DNA from: Verrucomicrobia bacterium UBA1200
Lineage (GTDB): Bacteria; Verrucomicrobiota; Kiritimatiellia; RFP12; UBA1067
Assembly (NCBI GenBank): GCA_002309765.1
Contig: DBXY01000056.1
Location: 1,625-65,624 of the forward strand
Reading direction: 5' to 3'
DNA length: 64,000 nucleotides
Below, one piece after another: positions 23,801-32,500 of this stretch. The notes under the pieces are model-generated. The model was not told where the DNA came from and ran no database searches. It saw only the letters and a program-made list of their open reading frames with translations. The translations under genes were made by a program, and so were the position numbers. The first letter of the stretch is position 1, and each line of letters starts with the position of its first letter.

Positions 23801-25062
23801 TTGAGGTCGAAGTCTTGGTGGTCGGGGCCGGTCCGGCGGGATTGGCCGCAGCGATTGCCGCCCGCGAGGCGGGTTGTTCCAAGGTATTGATTCTGGAGCG
23901 GGACGACGCGCCGGGCGGGATTTTGCAGCAGTGCATCCATCCCGGTTTCGGGCTTCACCGTTTTAAGGAAGAGTTGACCGGTCCGGAGTACGCGCAGCGT
24001 TTCATCGACCGCGTCAACGCCGAAAACATCCCCGTCCAGTGCCGGACGATGGTGCTGGACATTTCGCAGGACCGCAAGGTAACCGCGGTAAGCCCGGAAA
24101 ACGGGGTGCAGGTGTTCAGTGCCAAAGCGGTGGTGCTGGCGATGGGATGCCGGGAACGTCCGCGGGGGGCGCTGATGATCCCCGGCACTCGTCCGGCGGG
24201 GGTTTACACGGCCGGCACCGCGCAGCGGCTGGTCAATATGGAAGGGCTGATGCCCGGCAAGCGGGTGGTGGTGCTGGGATCGGGCGATATCGGGTTGATT
24301 ATGTCCCGGCGCATGACCTTCCAGGGCGCGAAGGTGCTGGCCTGCGTGGAACTGATGCCTTATTCCAGCGGTTTGAAGCGGAACATCGTGCAATGTCTGG
24401 ACGATTTCGGGATTCCGCTGCTGCTGTCCCATACCGTAACCAAGATTCACGGGCGCGAGCGCGTGGAAGGCGTGACCGTGATGCGGGTAGACGAACGCCG
24501 CGTTCCGGTGCCGGGAAGCGAACAGTATTTCGAGTGTGACACTCTGATGCTATCGGTGGGGCTGATTCCGGAAAACGAGCTTTCGCTGAAAGCCGGCGTG
24601 AAACTCTCGCCGGTGACTGGCGGTCCGGAAGTGGACGATTCGATGCAGACCGGGGTTCCGGGTGTATTCGCCTGCGGAAATGTGCTGCACGTGCACGATT
24701 TGGTTGACTACGTGAGCCTGGAGTCGGAAACGGCGGGACGCGCCGCGGCCGCGTTTGCGTTGGGCGGCGGGGCGGGGGACGTTAAGAAAATCCCTGTCAG
24801 CGACGGTTTCGGGGTGCGCGGCTGCGTGCCGCAGGAAATTTCGGCGGCGGGTAGCGACGACAAGGTCGCGCTATCGTTCCGTCCCGCTGGGGTGTACCGC
24901 AAGGCATGGTGGCGGGTGAGGTCCGGGGACAAGGTGCTGCACAAGCAGTTCGCGATGATTCTTACGCCCGGCGAGTCGCAGCGGGTGGAGTTGAACCGCA
25001 AACTTTTTGAAGGTCTGGACGGGGTCGTCGTCGAGGTGGTGCAGTCGGAGGAAAAGCAATGA
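23797..25062 (+). CDS. NAD(FAD)-dependent oxidoreductase of the glycerol-3-phosphate trio
   Basis: A 421-aa protein starting at ATG 23797, overlapping the previous stop, with GGAGGA six bases upstream. There are two dinucleotide-binding motifs: VVGAGPAGLAAAIAA at the N-terminus and VVVLGSGDIGLIMSRR in the middle. A GCRERPRGALMIPGTRPAGV segment is typical of the family. It pairs with the GlpA-like protein and DUF1667 protein in many anaerobes, probably passing electrons between flavin, Fe-S centres and NAD(H) or a membrane acceptor. Confidence 0.85.
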   Translation: MIEVEVLVVGAGPAGLAAAIAAREAGCSKVLILERDDAPGGILQQCIHPGFGLHRFKEELTGPEYAQRFIDRVNAENIPVQCRTMVLDISQDRKVTAVSPENGVQVFSAKAVVLAMGCRERPRGALMIPGTRPAGVYTAGTAQRLVNMEGLMPGKRVVVLGSGDIGLIMSRRMTFQGAKVLACVELMPYSSGLKRNIVQCLDDFGIPLLLSHTVTKIHGRERVEGVTVMRVDERRVPVPGSEQYFECDTLMLSVGLIPENELSLKAGVKLSPVTGGPEVDDSMQTGVPGVFACGNVLHVHDLVDYVSLESETAGRAAAAFALGGGAGDVKKIPVSDGFGVRGCVPQEISAAGSDDKVALSFRPAGVYRKAWWRVRSGDKVLHKQFAMILTPGESQRVELNRKLFEGLDGVVVEVVQSEEKQ

Positions 25063-25406
25063 TTTGCATTGGGTGCCCGATGGGCTGTGTGTTGACCGTC
25101 TCGCGGGACGGTAACGGCGAATTGCAGGTTGAGGGGGCGACTTGCGGGCGCGGCAAGGCGTACGGCATAAAGGAGATGACCGCCCCGGAGCGAACCGTGA
25201 CCGCGTTGGTGCGGGTGGAGGGTTGTCGGCAGCCGTTATGCGTGAAAACCGCCAAGCCGGTGCCCAAAGGTAAGATTTTTGAGGTTTTGGAGTCAATTAA
25301 AGCCGTGACCGCGGTTCCGCCGGTGAACATCGGCGATGTTGTAATCCCCGATGTTTGCGGTACCGGGGTGGCGGTGGTGGCTACACGTTATGTACGGCGC
25401 GGCTGA
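25059..25406 (+). CDS. DUF1667 protein
   Basis: A 115-aa protein, ATGA-coupled to the gene before it. It begins MICIGCPMGCVLTV and has another Cys at ATCGRG, so four Cys could hold an Fe-S cluster or metal. Conserved KTAKPVPKGKIFEV and PVNIGDVVIPDVCGTG segments match DUF1667. This small protein is the standard third member of the GlpA-like/FAD oxidoreductase trio. Confidence 0.88.
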   Translation: MICIGCPMGCVLTVSRDGNGELQVEGATCGRGKAYGIKEMTAPERTVTALVRVEGCRQPLCVKTAKPVPKGKIFEVLESIKAVTAVPPVNIGDVVIPDVCGTGVAVVATRYVRRG

Positions 25407-25440
25407 CGCCTGCCGTAGCTGGTTTAATAGAGGAATTACC

Positions 25441-25932
25441 ATGGAAGACAATCAGGTCAGGGAATTAATCCGCCAATGGTTGGGTGAGGGAGCTACGCTT
25501 TCGGAGGTGCAAAAGCGTCTGAAAAGCGAATGCGGCATAAGCATGACCTATATGGATTTGCGGTTGCTGGTGCTGGACATCGGCGCGGAGATTAAGGACA
25601 CCCCGCAACCTCCGAAACCAAAGGCCGCTCCGACCGCACCGCAAGATGCCGAAGAGATTGCGGTTGACGATGACGACGGCGGTCAGCCGGAAGATTTGCC
25701 GCCGGAAAGCGGGGCGGGGGTGCAGTTGTCGGTTGACCAGATTGTGGTCCCTGGCGCGATGGTCAGCGGTAACGTGGTGTTTTCTGACGGCGAGCGGGCC
25801 CGCTGGCTGATCGACCAGACTGGGCGGTTCGGCCTGGAACCCTCCACGCCAGGTTATCGGCCCACTGATGACGACCTGCGTTCCTTGCAGATCGCGTTGC
25901 GCGCCGAGTTGCAGCGGTTGGGGTATATGTGA
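25441..25932 (+). CDS. Hypothetical 163-aa acidic protein
   Basis: ATG 25441 follows GAGGA by 7 bases. Residues 1-50 are helical and look like a helix-turn-helix-type segment (LIRQWLGEGATLSEVQKRLK, then GISMTYMDLRLLVLDIG). A Pro/Ala/Asp-rich linker at about 55-90 includes DDDDGG. The last 70 residues are a compact domain (VVPGAMVSGNVVFSDGERAR, then WLIDQTGRFG). No known family is recognised. It sits between the redox trio and secDF on the same strand. Confidence 0.6.
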   Translation: MEDNQVRELIRQWLGEGATLSEVQKRLKSECGISMTYMDLRLLVLDIGAEIKDTPQPPKPKAAPTAPQDAEEIAVDDDDGGQPEDLPPESGAGVQLSVDQIVVPGAMVSGNVVFSDGERARWLIDQTGRFGLEPSTPGYRPTDDDLRSLQIALRAELQRLGYM

Positions 25933-25993
25933 TACCCGCGCAGAGGCAGTTTTTTCGTTTCTCGGAATTTTTCAGTCACTCGCAATTTTCGCG

Positions 25994-26023
25994 TTGCTTT
26001 TTGGCGCGGCGTTGTGGTATCAT
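25994..26023 (+). promoter_or_regulatory. Promoter of secDF
   Basis: -35 TTGCTT (25994-25999), 18-base spacer, -10 TATCAT (26018-26023). The same -10 hexamer and 18-base spacing occur before tRNA-Asn and the rhamnosidase gene. Confidence 0.5.
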
Positions 26024-26086
26024 ACCTTTTCCCATTCCCATTAGAGGGTTTCAGGTGGGATGGTTGTAAGTCAACGGAGTTGAAGA

Positions 26087-28618
26087 ATGAGCAGAAATGA
26101 CCTTTGGAAATGGTTGGTTTTAGCCATTGCCGCGTTATTGTCGGTTTATGCCGTGTATCCTTTTAAGGAGAAGATCCGCCTTGGGCTGGACCTTTCGGGC
26201 GGCACGAGTTTTGTGTTGGCCGTGGATAGGGAGAAGCTGGAGAACAGCATCCGCGATGCCGACAGCAATATGACCAAGGAAGAAGTCGATAATAAGGTCA
26301 ACTCGATTCTTAAGGATGCGGACAACCGGGCCATTGAGGTGATCCGTAACCGCGTCGACAGTTTGGGCGTGAACGAGCCGGTGATCCAGGGCGGCAAAAA
26401 CCACCGCATCACCGTGCAGTTGCCGGGTATTTCCTCCGAAGCCCGTATGGCGGCGGAGCAGAGCCTCCAGAGCGCGGCCTTCCTTGAGTTCAAGGTGGTT
26501 TACGCTAAAAACGACGCGCAGGTCGATAAGGTGTTCGCCAGCGGAAAGGCCCCGGAGGGCTACGAATTGGCCGAGGACGGCCGTTCCTTCAAGCGCGCGG
26601 CGAATTTCCAGGAGGTTTCCCGCGATCCCGAGTACGCCCGCCGGCTTTCGCTCTTTATGGTGCCCGGTCCGCAGTACGCTTTCATGCTCCAGAAAGAGAC
26701 CCGCAACAACGGCGATGTGGTGTATGTCCCGGTTTACGTGCTCCGCAAGTCCGAGTTGACCGGCAATTCTCTCTCTTCCGCGTCGGTCGAGACCGACCCG
26801 ATGACCGGCAAAATCGAGGTTAATCTTACCCTCAACGCCAAGGGCGCCGCTGAGTTCGCCCGCGTAACCAAAGATCTTAAGCCGCGCGGCAAGCGTAACA
26901 AGGACAGCGAGATCGGCCGCCGGCTGGCCATTATTTTGGATGACACCCTTTATTCCGCGCCGACCATCAACGAGGAGATTCCCAACGGTCGCGCCAGAAT
27001 CACCGGTAGCTTCTCCTACGCCGAGGCTGCTTTGCTCCGCAACGTGCTGAACGCCGGTTCACTGCCCGCCCCGATGAAGATCCTGCAAAAAAGCTCGGTC
27101 GAGTCCACTTTGGGTGAGGATGCCATCAAGAGCGGTATCTTCGCTTCGTTGCTCGCCATGGCGCTGGTGGCGGTCTTCATGCTGGTGTATTACACTTATT
27201 GCGGCTTGATTGCCGATATCGCCCTCGCGCTCGACCTCTTCCTGTTGCCGGTCGGGTTGTTGATCGCCTCCAACATCATGGCGGTGTTCGTGCGTGACGC
27301 GGCGGTGGCGAAGAATTCGCTGGATCTGCCAGTGCTGACGATGCCCGGTATCGCCGGTATCGTGCTGACTCTCGGTATGGCGGTTGACGCCAACGTGCTG
27401 ATCTTCGAGCGCATCCGCGAAGAGTTCGCGCAGGGCAAGTCCGCCCGCACCGCGATTTCCGCCGGATACGGCCGCGCGTTCCTGGCTATCTTCGACTCTA
27501 ACGTGACCACTATCCTGACGGGCGTGGTGCTCTTTATCGTGGGTGTCGGCCCGATCCGCGGTTTCGCGATTACCTTGTGCGCCGGCATTATCGTGAGCAT
27601 GTTCACGGCGCTGGTCGTGACCCGCCTGATCTTCAACGCCACCGTGCCGGAAGGCCGCAGCAAACCCTACAAGATGCTGCAGCTGGTCAAGAATCCCAAG
27701 ATCGACTTCATCAAGCTGGGCAAGCCCGCGATGATCGCTTCGTTGGTGGTGGCGGTCTTGACGCTTGGCCTTTTCTTCACCCGCGCGTTCACCAACCCGC
27801 CGTCGGTTCTGGCGGTGGACTTCACCGGCGGTACGGCGGTGACCTTCAACTATGATCAGGAAAAGAAAGCCGATTTGGGCGAGATCCGTAAGGTGGTTAC
27901 CGCCATCGACAGCGGCGCGTCATTGCAGTACCAGTCTTCCCTGGAAGGCAAGGGCCAGTTGTTGCAGGTTAAGACCAGCTTCTTGGAGCGCGACGGTCGG
28001 CAGATTTCCAGCGTGATTCTTGAAGAGCTCAACAAGGCTATCCCCGATAGCAAGTTCCAGGTCGCCAACGAGGAATCCGTCGGTTCCGAGGTTGGTTCCG
28101 ATTTGAAGCGTTCCGCGGTCAAGGCGGTTATCTTCTCGCTGATCGGCATCTTGATTTACGTTGGCATCCGCTTCGAGTTCGGATTCGGTCTCGGTGGCGT
28201 GGTGGCTCTGGCGCACGACGCTTTGATCACCTTGGGCCTGTACTCGCTGTTTGGGCGGCAGATGTCGTTGACCACCGTGGCGGCGTTGCTCACCATTGTC
28301 GGTTACTCCATCAACGACACGATCGTTATTTTCGACCGTGTCCGCGAAACCCTTAAGAGCGACCACACCACCGAATTTAAGACGTTGTGCAATCAGGCGC
28401 TCAACAGCACCCTGAGCCGTACGCTGCTCACCTCCATCACCACCTTGATGGCGGTGTTGGTGCTCTTCCTGTTCGGCGGCGGCGCGATCAACGATTTCGC
28501 GCTCGCGATGCTTATCGGCGTGATTGCCGGTACTTACTCTTCGCTCTTCATCGCCACCCCGATTATGGTGTGGTGGTTCCGCGGTCACCGCCCGAAATTC
28601 GCCGTGTCCAAAGAGTAA
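26087..28618 (+). CDS. secDF: Protein translocase subunit SecDF (SecD-SecF fusion)
   Basis: An 843-aa inner-membrane protein with 12 predicted membrane segments. The SecD half (about 1-540) has the N-terminal helix, the LGLDLSGGTSFVL strand, the periplasmic P1 region, and the GIVLTLGMAVDANVLIFERI helix. The SecF half (about 545-843) has LAVDFTGGTAVTF, a TIVGYSINDTIVIFDRVRE motif and a terminal helix with FGGGAINDFALAMLIG. It uses the proton gradient to pull exported proteins out of SecYEG. Fused SecDF is usual in several phyla including PVC members. It fits with the heavy export load of this window. It is followed by an intrinsic terminator. Confidence 0.95.
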   Translation: MSRNDLWKWLVLAIAALLSVYAVYPFKEKIRLGLDLSGGTSFVLAVDREKLENSIRDADSNMTKEEVDNKVNSILKDADNRAIEVIRNRVDSLGVNEPVIQGGKNHRITVQLPGISSEARMAAEQSLQSAAFLEFKVVYAKNDAQVDKVFASGKAPEGYELAEDGRSFKRAANFQEVSRDPEYARRLSLFMVPGPQYAFMLQKETRNNGDVVYVPVYVLRKSELTGNSLSSASVETDPMTGKIEVNLTLNAKGAAEFARVTKDLKPRGKRNKDSEIGRRLAIILDDTLYSAPTINEEIPNGRARITGSFSYAEAALLRNVLNAGSLPAPMKILQKSSVESTLGEDAIKSGIFASLLAMALVAVFMLVYYTYCGLIADIALALDLFLLPVGLLIASNIMAVFVRDAAVAKNSLDLPVLTMPGIAGIVLTLGMAVDANVLIFERIREEFAQGKSARTAISAGYGRAFLAIFDSNVTTILTGVVLFIVGVGPIRGFAITLCAGIIVSMFTALVVTRLIFNATVPEGRSKPYKMLQLVKNPKIDFIKLGKPAMIASLVVAVLTLGLFFTRAFTNPPSVLAVDFTGGTAVTFNYDQEKKADLGEIRKVVTAIDSGASLQYQSSLEGKGQLLQVKTSFLERDGRQISSVILEELNKAIPDSKFQVANEESVGSEVGSDLKRSAVKAVIFSLIGILIYVGIRFEFGFGLGGVVALAHDALITLGLYSLFGRQMSLTTVAALLTIVGYSINDTIVIFDRVRETLKSDHTTEFKTLCNQALNSTLSRTLLTSITTLMAVLVLFLFGGGAINDFALAMLIGVIAGTYSSLFIATPIMVWWFRGHRPKFAVSKE

Positions 28619-28643
28619 CGCCACGGGCTAGGAAGTTCTGTTT

Positions 28644-28686
28644 AAGATGCCGATCGCTGCAATTCGCGCGGTCGGCATCTTTTTTA
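28644..28686 (+). terminator. Intrinsic terminator of secDF
   Basis: AAGATGCCGA (28644-28653) pairs with TCGGCATCTT (28672-28681) and runs into a T-tract of six or more. Confidence 0.85.
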
Positions 28687-28687
28687 A

Positions 28688-28716
28688 TTGTTGTCGCCGT
28701 CAAAATATGGTAAGCT
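28688..28716 (+). promoter_or_regulatory. Candidate promoter of the C_GCAxxG_C_C gene
   Basis: TTGTTG (28688-28693), 17-base spacer ending in TATGG, and TAAGCT (28711-28716). The match is moderate. Confidence 0.35.
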
Positions 28717-28751
28717 TTGCCCGTTATTGTACACTGGACAAGGGGAGCGTT

Positions 28752-29129
28752 ATGACGATTGAAGAACGTATGGAATATGCGGCAAAACGCAAACGGGAGA
28801 TGAACTGCTGTCAAGCGGTACTGGTCGCTTTTGCCGATGTGCTTGGCATTGACGAAGCCCGGCTTATGCGGCTCGGCTCGGGGTTCGGCTCCGGCATGGG
28901 AACGATGGAAGGCACCTGCGGTGCGCTCGTTGGCGGAATCATGGTGTCGTCGCTCACGGCGGAACCGGGCACGGCGATGAAAAATTCCCGCGCCATCATG
29001 TCGCGTTTCTCCGGATTGAGCGGGGCGACAATTTGCCGCGATTTAAAAGGCGTTGAGACGGGCAAGGTGCTTTGCAGTTGCGAAGACTGCGTGCGTAATG
29101 CGGTGTTAGCGGTGTCGGAGACGCTGTAG
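28752..29129 (+). CDS. C_GCAxxG_C_C family (redox-active) protein
   Basis: A 125-aa protein, ATG 28752 after GGGGAG. The family pattern is visible: NCCQAVLVAF near the N-terminus, a glycine-rich FGSGMGTMEGTCGALVGG core, a single Cys at TICRD, and CSCEDCVRNAV at the C-terminus. Family members are small, often associated with split-Soret cytochromes or Fe-S proteins; the biochemical role is unclear. It stands alone with its own promoter between secDF and tRNA-Asn. Confidence 0.85.
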   Translation: MTIEERMEYAAKRKREMNCCQAVLVAFADVLGIDEARLMRLGSGFGSGMGTMEGTCGALVGGIMVSSLTAEPGTAMKNSRAIMSRFSGLSGATICRDLKGVETGKVLCSCEDCVRNAVLAVSETL

Positions 29130-29201
29130 GGTTCGTAGCCGCGTGAGTTGTCCTCCGCTTACACAATAATGGCGGCGGCACTCTTAGGCGTGTGCGGATA
29201 C

Positions 29202-29239
29202 AAAAAAACTGCCGGAAGCTTTTGGGGCTTCCGGCAGTT
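29202..29239 (-). terminator. Intrinsic terminator of tRNA-Asn
   Basis: AACTGCCGGAAGC (29239-29227) pairs with GCTTCCGGCAGTT (29219-29207) across a 7-base loop, followed on the minus strand by a T7 tract. It starts just past the tRNA 3' end. Confidence 0.85.
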
Positions 29240-29245
29240 AGATGG

Positions 29246-29317
29246 CTCCGGTGGCTGGATTCGAACCGGCGACCAATTGGTTAACAGCCAACTGCGCTAC
29301 CACTGCGCTACACCGGA
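29246..29317 (-). tRNA. tRNA-Asn (GTT)
   Basis: A 72-base tRNA with a TCCGGTG/CACCGGA acceptor stem, a D arm (GCGC...GCGC), an anticodon arm TTGGC-TGTTAAC-... with GTT anticodon, and a TTCGAATC T loop. The discriminator base is G and the CCA is not encoded. It has its own promoter and terminator, so it is a single-gene unit. Confidence 0.95.
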
Positions 29318-29348
29318 ATGTAACCCTTTGTCGTTCAAAGTGGGAAGT

Positions 29349-29378
29349 ATGATATCACAGCCCTGTCGTCAAAGTCAA
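29349..29378 (-). promoter_or_regulatory. Promoter of tRNA-Asn
   Basis: Minus-strand -35 TTGACT (29378-29373), 18-base spacer, -10 TATCAT (29354-29349), about 32 bases before the tRNA 5' end. The rest of 29379-29480 shows nothing distinct. Confidence 0.6.
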
Positions 29379-29484
29379 TAGCTAAAACTAAAAAAATCGC
29401 ATTTTGTTGATTACGTTGATTATGGTCGGCTAACCACGGTTTCCGTATTATGTGCCCAAGAAAATGCCTCCCGTGCGTTTAAGC

Positions 29485-29513
29485 TTGTTACAAAACAGAT
29501 AAATAGGTTAAAA
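29485..29513 (+). promoter_or_regulatory. Candidate promoter of the DUF4838 fusion gene
   Basis: TTGTTA (29485-29490), 17-base spacer, TTAAAA (29508-29513), about 31 bases before the start codon. Confidence 0.4.
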
Positions 29514-29544
29514 TTTAACTCGATTTATTGAGGAGAATGGTTTT

Positions 29545-32500
29545 ATGAGGAATGGGTTTCTGATTTGTTCGGCGGTTTTTCTGTTTTCGGCGGTTTGCGA
29601 CGGCTGGTCGGCGGATCCGGTCGTGGTTTTGCCGGATTCGCCCACCGCGATCGAACAGTCCGCCGCGTCAGAGCTGGCGGGCGAATTGGAAAAGGTGCTT
29701 GGCAAGCGTCCTGAGATCGTTGCCGAAAAAGATGCGGCAGACGGGGAGCGGTTGTTCGTTGGCGCGACAAAGACGGCGAAAGCCGCGCGCGGCGGTAAAC
29801 CTTGGGAGACGGACGGCGTTTTCCTCAAGTCGGTCGATGGCGGTGTGGTGTTGGACGGCGATCCGGCCCGGGCACCGCTTTACGCGGTCGATCTATACCT
29901 TGAGCGATGGTGCGGAGTTAGATGGTGGACCTCAACCGAGGCGTTTTATCCTAAACTTGAACGGTTGCCGGTAACCGGCATCGACCTTGAATACGCGCCG
30001 CAGTTCAAGTATCGGGAGACCTATTACCTTGACGGATTTGACCCGCTTTTCAAAGTCCGTTCAAAGGGTAACTTCTCGTCGCTCACGCGCTATATGCTTT
30101 CGGAGATGAAATTCATTCCGCCGGAAATGGGCGGCAACCATCGGCTCTACTTCTTCAAGGGGCGTCACAGCGCGTACCATTCCTTCTTTGAGGTGCTTCC
30201 GCCCGATGTCTATTTCGAGAAGCATCCCGAATGGTACTCACTCGTGGGCGGTAAGCGTGAGGCGAAGCAGCTCTGCCTTGCCAACGACGAGATGAAGGCG
30301 GAGTACATCAAAGAGACGTTGAAGCGGCTCCGCGAGGATTCGACCGTGGATTTCATCCAGGTGTCCCAGAACGACTGGCGCGGGTACTGTACTTGCGAAA
30401 AGTGCAAGGCGATGATGGATGGGGATGGCGGGGTGCCATCCGGCCCGTATCTGCGTTTTGCGAACGATGTCGCGGCGGCGGTGGAGAAGGAGTTCCCGAA
30501 TGTGCGGATCGACACCTTCGCCTATCAGTTTACCAGAAAAGCCCCGGCGAAAACCCGTCCTCGCCATAACGTGGTCGTGCGGCTGTGCGATATCGAATGC
30601 GACTTTGCCCGTCCGCTTAACGATCCGACCGCTCCCATAAACGCGGAATTTGTGAAAGATTTGGCGGATTGGAGCAAGGTCGCCGGCGGCAACCTTTTTA
30701 TTTGGGATTACCTAGCGAATTTCCACAATTACATGATGCCGCATCCGAACATTGGTTCCATTGCTCCCAACATTCGACTCTTTGCTGAGAACGGTACCGT
30801 GGGCGTGTTCGAGCAGGGGGACGCGCTTTGTGCCGCCGGTACGTTCGCGGCGCTTCGCCACTATGTTACATCGCATCTTCTTTGGGATCCAAGCGAAGAC
30901 GAGAAGCGGCTGACGGACGAGTTCATGCGTGGTTACTACGGCATCGCCGCGCCCGCACTGAAGGAGTTCATCGCCGTAATAGAAAACGGGCCCAGAAAAA
31001 CGAAACAGGTTGTCAGTTGCGGACACAAAGGTGCACCGTTTCTGACCGGCGGCGACAAACTTGAGGCGGCACGGCTCATGGACGAGGCGGTTGCCGCCGC
31101 GGAAAAGGCCGGTGAGCCGTTCGCGTCCCGAGTCAGGCGTGAGAAACTTTCGGTGGATCATTACATATTGCTCAACTACGAACCACTGAAGGCGGTAGCC
31201 GCGAAAAGCGGTTTGAAGTGGACACGTCCCGCTACGTGTGCCGAAGCCGTCGATAACTGGATTCGCGACGTGAAATCTTTCGGTGTCAAAGCGCGTCGCG
31301 AGACAGTCCATGCCGACGAAATCGACAAGTACTTTGAGAGTCTTCGCAAGGCAAACGCGATTTCTGCGCCGTCTGTCGCCTCGACCACGGTTCCGATGGG
31401 CGCGGTGCGGGTAGGGTTCACAATCGGAATGGGCGAGTGGAAACCCGCGAAGAATGATAAGTCCTCTGGCGTTCAGGGGGCAGACCGTGCTTTCACCGCC
31501 GCCGCGACCGTCACGCACGGGCAGATGAAGTCGCTTTCCGTTTCGACGAATGACAACGTCGTCACGGCGGTGTGGAAAGGCCATCCGCTCTGTGGCGAGA
31601 ATTTTACCGTGACGGCGAAGATGACGCTCCGCCCCGACGGCGGTTTCGAGTATTCGTCCTTCGATTACGCCGGAAACGAGAGCGGGCAATACACGCGGCG
31701 GGTCGTATTCCCAGAGGTTGTCGTGCCGCGCACGGCGAATACCGCGCTGTTCCGTCCGCGTTTCGCGGGCGACATACTCCGTCCCGACTGGTCTAAGACG
31801 AAGCCCGGCCAGAGCGTTTATGCGTCCGGTCTCGTGTTCAAAGTGTTCAACTGTATGGCGGCATTGGAGGAGGGAGGCGTTTCGCACTTCCTCGACCAGC
31901 GCGGCGACGCGCGACTTCACGCGGCGGCTTTCGAGGCGACGATCGGGTCTGCGCCGGGTACGCTCGTTCTGCGGAACATTTGGCTGCCGCCGGTCACGGA
32001 GGAGACGCGCAAGGCCGGTTCGCTGCCATACACCGGTGTTTATGCGCCTTATCGCGGCGGATGGTACGAGGCGGCGCGGATGCATCGTGAGTGGATCGAG
32101 ACGCAACCGTGGTTTAAGAAAGCTGCGGCGCGAGATTTTTCGAAGCTGCGCGATGTCGCGCTTTGGATGTGGAGCCGCGGAAACATCGAAGTCTCAGAGC
32201 CGCCGGTCCAATGGTTCATGAAGGAGACCGGGCTTAAGGTCGCGCTAGACTGGTACTGGTGGCACAACGTGCCATACGACACGTCCTATCCGTTCTTTTG
32301 GCCGCCACGCGACGGCGAGGAGGCCTTTCGCGCCGCCGTGAAGCGCATGAAGGACGCGGGTGCCTTTATACAGGTTTACACTAACGGAATGCTCTGGGAC
32401 TGTCACGATCCGCAATGGAAAGACGGCGGAATTGACAACACGATTATACAGCCAAGCGGGTCGGTATTTTCGCACGTTTACAATCCGTTCACGAAACAGG

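Noticed and set aside
30712..32106. A 464-codon open frame on the minus strand
   Set aside because: It is antisense to the DUF4838 fusion gene, with Arg-rich composition and no start signals.
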